A stretch of DNA of 9,970 nucleotides, taken from assembly GCA_041500225.1 (NCBI GenBank), contig JBGQLV010000075.1, forward strand, positions 1 through 9,970. The letters are read 5' to 3'. The position numbers and the translations under genes were made by a program. This document shows, piece after piece, positions 5,397-9,970 of this stretch. The stretch comes from 0-14-3-00-41-53 sp041500225. GTDB taxonomy: Bacteria > Nitrospirota > Thermodesulfovibrionia > Thermodesulfovibrionales > SM23-35. Position 1 is the first letter of the stretch. Each line of letters starts with the position of its first letter. Below the pieces are notes generated by a model. That model was not told where the DNA came from, searched no databases, and saw only the letters and a list, made by a program, of their open reading frames with translations.

Positions 5397-7694
5397 TTAT
5401 AAGTAAGATACCCGATCTTTTCTGTCCTTCGTTTTCTTTTGTTCAACGCCGTCTTCCGTAACCTTCGACCTCAAATTGCTTAGTTTATCAGAAACAGAAC
5501 GAAATTTCGAATTCCATCCATAAACTGCTGTATACAAATCGAGCGCTTCTTTAAGATTCCCTTTCTTTTCATAGGCCTCGGCAAGATCATATTTCATTGA
5601 CCAGTAGGATTCACCCCGGTCTTCCATTTTTTCGATAGCATTCCTCAAAACATCTATAGCGAGGGAATAAAGGCCCTTTTCCATATAGCATATTCCAAGC
5701 ATACTGGAAGAAGGGACAAACCGTTTCGGGTTGTTACGCGATGTCTGGAATTCTCTTATCGCGTCATCTGTAAGTCCCATCTCCTTATACGCTATCCCGA
5801 GGTTATAATGTGTTTCGTAATCCTCCTCGTCAAGCTCCTTCTCAAGTCCTTTTTTAAATTCGTTAAATATGTCCATGACATCGCTGTCAAGGGCAGGTTC
5901 ATGTATCTCTTCTGCTTCGAGAATCTCACTTTCGGTAAGAATAATTTCTTCCTGTTTTTCTTCGATATGTTCTATTTTTTGTTTAGTCTCTACTACCTGA
6001 CCCAGTGAGTCCAGTTTCTGGCCTATCTCTTTGTTTTCAGGAAAGAGGGTTTGCAGTCTTTCTAAGATCGCTCTGGCTTCGTCCGTTAACCCCTGCCTGG
6101 AATAAAAATCAGCTTCTGCAATCTCTTCGCTATAATCTTCTATAGCAGGCCCTTCAGGGGGCGTTATGGTGACTTCCTCCTCCTTCTCATGAAGAGGAGG
6201 TGCTGCCATACTAATGAGCCGTTGGTCTTCAGGGGATATTTCGTACGCCTCTTTAATTACCTGCTTACCCTTTGAAATATCACCAGCCTTTTTATAGAGT
6301 TCATTCAGGATAAGGCATTCCGTAATCGCCTGCTCTTTGTCGCCTGTATCAACATATAGGGACTTCAGCCTTAAATGGAGCTCTATGTTTTCAGTCTCCC
6401 TATCTTTGTACACTTCGAGGAGATTCCTTACATTGTCATAAAGACCGTACCTGAGGAATATATCTGCTTCTACAATTGCTTCATCAACTGACTTTTCAGC
6501 CTTTATAGAGATATATTCCTCTTCAAGTTCCTTGCTAACTTCCTTCTCAAGTTCAGCAACTTTAGCGCTGAGCGATTCATCGTCAGGAGTTATCTCAAGA
6601 GCATCCTTATAGCAGTTAAATGCCTCTTTTTGCATGCCCTTTACAGTAAGCACATCTCCGAGAGAAATAAGCTCATTAGCTACCTGCCCCTGTTCACCAA
6701 GCTGTCTGTATAGTGAAACGAGTCTCTTCCCGGTTTCCAGCGGATCTATATCCTTGAAAGAATCAAGTAGTTTAATAGCATCGTCATACTTCTCATCGAG
6801 TATCATCTCATCGAGGACGGGAAGATACTCTGTCCAGGCCTTTTCCCTATCACCTTCATTTATATATATATCTCCAAGTAGTCTCCTTGCTTTAATGTTA
6901 GCCGGCTCTATTTCAGTGACCTTCCCGAGATATTCCCTTGCTTCATCAAACATTCCGCTCATTATATGAATCTCTGCACACCTGAGATGAATATCTGTAT
7001 CTTGTGGGAACAGGGTAGTAGCCTCTTTCATCTGTTCAATGGCCTTCTCAAGATTACCGGTCTTTTCATATAGGTAATTAATCCCCAGGATTGCATCTCT
7101 ATTTAAAGGCTGGGCATCAAGCACCTTCTGGTAATAACCTATGGACTTTTCTGTGTCTCCCTTCTCCGCATAAAGCATTGCTATCTGAAAATATTGCTTT
7201 GATGCCTCTGACATGAGACCTTCCTTAGAATATATTTCTGCGACCTTGTTCCTGAGAGGTATATTGGCCGGAGAAAGGGTAAGTATCTTATCGTATATAT
7301 CGAGAAGCCTTTCCTTTTTACCTTCCTTAGAAAGGCTGTCAGCCGTTGCGAGATAATATTTTATGGCATCTGTTGAAAGTCCCTTCTCTTCATTAAGTTC
7401 ACCGAGGGAAAAGAGGGAATCGGAATCCGAGGGGTTTATATTAAGTATCTTTTTATAAAGCGCTAATGCCTTGAGAGAAAAACCCTCATGCCGGAAAAAA
7501 TTTGCAGCCTTATGGAACGAATCTATAGCGTCTTGCTTATCACCCTTTTTAAGATAAAGGTCACCAAGAGTATTATAGTTATTGCCGTCAGGATATTCCT
7601 TTATCAGTTTCTCCCACTCGGCAATAGCTTTATCTATCTGACCACGGGCAAGATACTTCTGAGTTTCTTTTATTATTGATGATTTATCAGACAT
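5397..7694 (-). CDS. Large TPR-repeat protein, FimV-like motifs
   Basis: No named function is recognised. The 765-residue product has no signal peptide or membrane segment, so it is probably cytoplasmic and acts as a protein-binding scaffold. From about residue 5 to 385 it is a near-continuous array of tetratricopeptide-like helical pairs, for example QIDKAIAEWEKLIKEYPDG and NTLGDLYLKKGDKQDAIDSF. Two related units, EADIFLRYGLYDNVRNLL (about 408-425) and EADFYSRQGLTDEARAIL (about 527-544), resemble the short C-terminal motif of FimV-type proteins. They are separated by a Pro/Glu-rich linker (about 489-519) and followed by an acidic, coil-like linker (about 564-604). A C-terminal TPR block (about 608-735) begins DIFNEFKKGLEKEL then YETHYNLGIAYKEMGL, a module I associate with deltaproteobacterial and Nitrospirota TPR proteins. 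The tail is basic (KKTKDRKDR). ATG 7694 is chosen over an in-frame TTG at 7727 because homologs begin MSDKS. It is co-transcribed with the ExeA-like ATPase. Confidence 0.82.
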   Translation of the reverse strand: MSDKSSIIKETQKYLARGQIDKAIAEWEKLIKEYPDGNNYNTLGDLYLKKGDKQDAIDSFHKAANFFRHEGFSLKALALYKKILNINPSDSDSLFSLGELNEEKGLSTDAIKYYLATADSLSKEGKKERLLDIYDKILTLSPANIPLRNKVAEIYSKEGLMSEASKQYFQIAMLYAEKGDTEKSIGYYQKVLDAQPLNRDAILGINYLYEKTGNLEKAIEQMKEATTLFPQDTDIHLRCAEIHIMSGMFDEAREYLGKVTEIEPANIKARRLLGDIYINEGDREKAWTEYLPVLDEMILDEKYDDAIKLLDSFKDIDPLETGKRLVSLYRQLGEQGQVANELISLGDVLTVKGMQKEAFNCYKDALEITPDDESLSAKVAELEKEVSKELEEEYISIKAEKSVDEAIVEADIFLRYGLYDNVRNLLEVYKDRETENIELHLRLKSLYVDTGDKEQAITECLILNELYKKAGDISKGKQVIKEAYEISPEDQRLISMAAPPLHEKEEEVTITPPEGPAIEDYSEEIAEADFYSRQGLTDEARAILERLQTLFPENKEIGQKLDSLGQVVETKQKIEHIEEKQEEIILTESEILEAEEIHEPALDSDVMDIFNEFKKGLEKELDEEDYETHYNLGIAYKEMGLTDDAIREFQTSRNNPKRFVPSSSMLGICYMEKGLYSLAIDVLRNAIEKMEDRGESYWSMKYDLAEAYEKKGNLKEALDLYTAVYGWNSKFRSVSDKLSNLRSKVTEDGVEQKKTKDRKDRVSYL

Positions 7695-7708
7695 TTTGTG
7701 TACTATTG

Positions 7709-7737
7709 AAGGTATCACAATTGACAAAAGCTGTCAA
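7709..7737 (-). promoter_or_regulatory. Promoter of the TPR-ExeA operon
   Basis: Read on the minus strand, a perfect -35 box TTGACA (7737-7732) is followed by a 17-base spacer and TACCTT (7714-7709). That hexamer is preceded by TG one base upstream (7717-7716), giving an extended -10. The -10 hexamer matches the consensus at only 3 of 6 positions, but the -35, spacing and TG extension are ideal. Transcription would begin near 7702, leaving only about 8 bases before the ATG at 7694 and no room for a Shine-Dalgarno site. None is visible there. This is an inference from sequence. Confidence 0.5.
7721..7737. promoter_or_regulatory. Inverted repeat over the -35 region, possible operator
   Basis: TTGACA-AAAGC-TGTCAA is a perfect inverted repeat with 6-base arms and a 5-base centre. 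The right arm is the -35 box of the minus-strand TPR promoter. The left arm is a -35-like box on the plus strand, but it has no usable -10 at 17 bases (7744-7749 reads GAAACC). A dimeric regulator bound here would block the TPR promoter. It could also be a chance consequence of the TTGACA box. Confidence 0.35.
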
Positions 7738-7746
7738 TGATGGGAA

Positions 7747-7770
7747 ACCTGTGATAAGACAAAGACAGGT
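7747..7770. promoter_or_regulatory. Inverted repeat ACCTGT-N12-ACAGGT, possible operator
   Basis: This is a perfect 6-base inverted repeat with a 12-base AT-rich centre, in the gap between the divergent TPR and rnr genes. Its centre-to-centre arm spacing is 18 bases, longer than one helical turn. It lies upstream of both genes' starts, so it could be an activator or repressor site for either. No T-run follows, so it is not a terminator. Support is limited to the symmetry and the location. Confidence 0.3.
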
Positions 7771-7803
7771 AAAAAAATAGGGGTTATTTTAGAAGAAATA
7801 GCT

Positions 7804-7820
7804 TAAAATACTAAATAGGT
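7804..7820 (+). promoter_or_regulatory. Candidate -10 box and ribosome binding site of rnr
   Basis: TAAAAT (7804-7809) matches the -10 consensus at 5 of 6 positions, but no convincing -35 box lies 16-18 bases upstream (7781-7786 reads GGGTTA). The ribosome binding site AGGT (7817-7820) sits 5 bases before ATG 7826 and fixes the rnr start. If the -10 is real, transcription would begin near 7816, almost at the ribosome binding site, so the true promoter may instead lie further upstream. Confidence 0.35.
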
Positions 7821-7825
7821 AATTT

Positions 7826-9931
7826 ATGGTAAATAAAGAAACAGTACATTCATTTTTCAGGGAGAAGACAAGGAAGCCTCTTGGCTTCAAGGATATAGTC
7901 TCTCTCATGAAACTGAGCCACACGGAGACAAGGGCGCTAAAGAGAATCCTCAGGATGATGGTTCGGGCGGGAGACCTTGTACTTACAAGGAAGGGGCTCT
8001 ATGGTCCTGCTGAAGACATGAATCTTGTAAGCGGTTATTTCGATCTGCATAAAGATGGCTATGGTTTTGTAATAATAGAGAAACCAGGGGAGAGGGATAT
8101 ATTCATCCCTGCCTGGGGAACATTAGGTGCCATGAATAATGACAGGGTTCTGGTGCGCGTTGAAAACTGGCATAAACGCGAAGGTCGGATAATAAGGATT
8201 CTTGAAAGGGTGCACACGAGGATAGCAGGAAAGTTTGAGGTAACAAAGACAGGCTTTTATGTGAGGCCAAAAGACAGGTCTGTACATTTTGATCTCTCTA
8301 TATCCCAGAAAGACAGAGAAGGGGCAAAAAATGGAGACATGGTTGTTGCTGAGATAATCAGTTATCCGGCAGACAGGAAACCGCCTGCCGGCAAGGTGGT
8401 AAAGATTATAAGTGAGCCGGAGGATCCGAAGGCAGAAGTAGAGGCGATTATTGATGAGTTCAGTCTTCCAAGGAGGTTCCCCAAAAATGTTATTGAAAAG
8501 GCAAGCCTCATGTCTCAGCTCATAGCAAAGGACACAGGACGCAGAACACAGAAAAGGAAAGATTTAAGATCTCTTCCGACAGTTACTATTGACGGTGAAC
8601 GTGCAAAGGATTTTGATGATGCAGTCTCTATAAAAATAGCGGAACACGGTTATACCCTTTATGTGCATATTGCAGATGTTGGTTTTTATATTGACTGGAA
8701 CTCGACAATTGATATTGAGGCAAGAAAGAGGGGGACCAGTGTCTATTTCCCTGACAGGGTTATACCTATGCTGCCAAAAGAACTCTCTGAGGACCTGTGC
8801 AGCCTGAAACCAAAGGTTGAAAGACTTGCTTCCACCGTAGAGATGGATTTTGATAGAAATGGGAACAGGCTTGACGCAAGATTCTACCCGAGTGTTATCA
8901 TCAGCGACGAGAGGATGACTTATACCTCTGTTGGGAAAATCCTTATTGACAATAACAGGCATGAACGCGAGAAATACGATTATCTCCTCCAGGATTTTGA
9001 GTTGATGGGCGAGTTATGCGGTATTCTGAGGAATAAGAGGCTTGAGCGCGGGAGTCTCGACTTTGACCTCCCTGAGCCGGAGGTTCTGCTTGATATGCAG
9101 GGAAGGCCGGAGGCTATACTAAAGGCAGAGAGAAATTATGCACACATGATTATAGAGGAGTTCATGGTTGCAGCTAACGAGGCAGTTGCCGAGTATCTTA
9201 ATGGTTTAGGGATACCGACTCTTTATCGGATTCATGAAGAGCCGGATTCCTTAAAGTTTGAGGATATAATAAAGGTTATTAAATCTGTTTGCGGTGTGAA
9301 AGGTCCATTAAAGCCAAAAGATTTCTCCGGGTTACTTAGAAATATAAAAGGTAAGCCTGAGGAAGAGATTATAAATTATATGGTATTGCGGAGCCTCAAG
9401 CAGGCGCGTTATTCACACATAAACGTTGGCCATTTCGGTCTTGCATCAAAATGCTATACACATTTCACATCACCGATAAGGCGTTATCCTGACCTTGTTG
9501 TGCATAGGATTTTAAGAGAAGTGATGGACAAAAAACAACTGCCTGACAAGCGAATTCAGGAACTTAAAGGTCTTCTTCCTGATATTGCCTTTTGTTCTTC
9601 ACGCATGGAACGTCTTGCTAATAAAGCAGAGGTGGAAGTTATAGATGCAATGAGGGTATGGTTTATGAAGGATAAGGTCGGGGACGAGTTTGATGCTAAG
9701 ATTGCAGGTATTACTCCTTATGGTATAAAGGTCAGGCTTAAGGACTTTTATGTAGAAGGATTTCTTCATGTATCTTACATGACAGACGACTTTTATCAGT
9801 ACAATGAGCGCTCTATGAGCCTTGTTGGAAGGCACACGAGACGTTCATTTGCACTAGGGAAAGAAGTAAAGGTAAGGATTGATAAGGTTGATATGGAGGA
9901 AAGGGAGATAATCCTGGATATAAGTCATTAA
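7826..9931 (+). CDS. rnr: Ribonuclease R (3'-5' exoribonuclease)
   Basis: RNase R degrades structured RNA processively from the 3' end and takes part in mRNA turnover and rRNA quality control in the cytoplasm. The 701-residue product has the full family order. A winged-helix-like N-terminal domain covers about 5-62. Two cold-shock RNA-binding domains cover about 66-195, with GYFDLHKDGYGFVI at 70-83. The RNB catalytic domain covers about 247-570, and an S1 RNA-binding domain about 617-700 (GITPYGIKVRLKDFYVEGFL). The magnesium-binding aspartates of the RNB active site are D256, D262, D264 and D265 in TIDGERAKDFDDAV. The motif HFTSPIRRYPDLVVHR (546-561) is also intact. The protein stops right after the S1 domain and lacks the long basic tail of E. 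coli RNase R (813 residues), as in many shorter homologs. The winged-helix and double cold-shock domains argue for RNase R over RNase II. AGGT lies 5 bases before the ATG. Confidence 0.96.
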   Translation: MVNKETVHSFFREKTRKPLGFKDIVSLMKLSHTETRALKRILRMMVRAGDLVLTRKGLYGPAEDMNLVSGYFDLHKDGYGFVIIEKPGERDIFIPAWGTLGAMNNDRVLVRVENWHKREGRIIRILERVHTRIAGKFEVTKTGFYVRPKDRSVHFDLSISQKDREGAKNGDMVVAEIISYPADRKPPAGKVVKIISEPEDPKAEVEAIIDEFSLPRRFPKNVIEKASLMSQLIAKDTGRRTQKRKDLRSLPTVTIDGERAKDFDDAVSIKIAEHGYTLYVHIADVGFYIDWNSTIDIEARKRGTSVYFPDRVIPMLPKELSEDLCSLKPKVERLASTVEMDFDRNGNRLDARFYPSVIISDERMTYTSVGKILIDNNRHEREKYDYLLQDFELMGELCGILRNKRLERGSLDFDLPEPEVLLDMQGRPEAILKAERNYAHMIIEEFMVAANEAVAEYLNGLGIPTLYRIHEEPDSLKFEDIIKVIKSVCGVKGPLKPKDFSGLLRNIKGKPEEEIINYMVLRSLKQARYSHINVGHFGLASKCYTHFTSPIRRYPDLVVHRILREVMDKKQLPDKRIQELKGLLPDIAFCSSRMERLANKAEVEVIDAMRVWFMKDKVGDEFDAKIAGITPYGIKVRLKDFYVEGFLHVSYMTDDFYQYNERSMSLVGRHTRRSFALGKEVKVRIDKVDMEEREIILDISH

Positions 9932-9947
9932 CCCTGTCATTACCCCT
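9924..9947 (+). repeat. Two tandem 12-base units at the rnr stop
   Basis: GTCATTAACCCT (9924-9935) is followed directly by GTCATTACCCCT (9936-9947), 11 of 12 bases identical. The first unit contains the last codons and TAA stop of rnr. The remaining bases to the window edge (9948-9970) show no hairpin, start codon context or terminator I can support. This looks like a small slippage duplication. Confidence 0.55.
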
Positions 9948-9970
9948 GTACCCGTTGCCTCACGTAAAAA

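Noticed and set aside
6179..6200. 22-base near-palindrome CCTCC...GGAGG inside the TPR gene
   Set aside because: 18 of 22 positions are symmetric, but it encodes a Glu-rich linker (HEKEEE) whose GAG/GAA codons produce purine-rich arms by composition. There is no sign of function.
7695..7727. TTG start adding 11 residues to the TPR protein
   Set aside because: The extra residues have no family support, no ribosome binding site precedes the TTG, and it would lie upstream of the predicted transcription start. ATG 7694 gives the MSDKS start I recognise from homologs.
8564..8962. 132-codon antisense open frame inside rnr
   Set aside because: It lies entirely opposite the conserved RNB catalytic domain and has no recognisable domain or ribosome binding site. 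It is a shadow of the real gene.
1..9970. CRISPR array, tRNA, rRNA, prophage or defence island
   Set aside because: No regularly spaced direct repeats, cloverleaf, rRNA-like segment, or phage or nuclease cassette was found on reading both strands. RNase R and RadA are housekeeping genes here.

Overview
This window is a compact stretch of bacterial chromosome, moderately AT-rich, carrying mostly housekeeping genes. It fits a Gram-negative, diderm anaerobe-type lineage, most likely Nitrospirota (Thermodesulfovibrionia-like) and less likely Desulfobacterota. That placement is inference. It rests on the efp-accB-accC order, a lipobox protein in an outer-membrane-style family, dispersed GTCATT...AATGAC palindromic elements of a kind common in those genomes, and a large TPR protein whose N-terminus (MSDKSSIIK...) and C-terminal module look familiar from those groups. 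No marker gene here proves the phylum.

Layout, plus strand, 1-4589: the 3' part of efp (elongation factor P), then accB (biotin carboxyl carrier protein) overlapping it by one base. A palindromic repeat follows, then accC (biotin carboxylase). After a second, different palindromic repeat and an extended -10 promoter comes radA (recombination ATPase). A putative LolA/LolB-like lipoprotein gene starts inside the end of radA. AccB and AccC are the carrier and carboxylase of acetyl-CoA carboxylase, which makes malonyl-CoA for fatty acid synthesis.

Minus strand, 7694-4569: a two-gene unit. A 765-residue TPR protein is followed 3 bases later by an ExeA/GspA-type AAA+ ATPase. The ATPase gene ends convergently, overlapping the end of the lipoprotein gene by 21 bases. 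The pair looks like an envelope or secretion/pilus-related accessory module, but its exact job is not known.

Plus strand, 7826-9931: rnr (RNase R, 3'-5' exoribonuclease), divergent from the TPR gene across about 130 bases that hold two inverted repeats and a good minus-strand promoter. The last 39 bases contain one unit of a short tandem duplication and nothing else I can call.

I found no phage, insertion sequence, CRISPR array, tRNA, rRNA or defence cassette. The parts least explained by known biology are the TPR-ExeA pair, the divergent control region at 7695-7825, and the two palindromic repeat families flanking accC.
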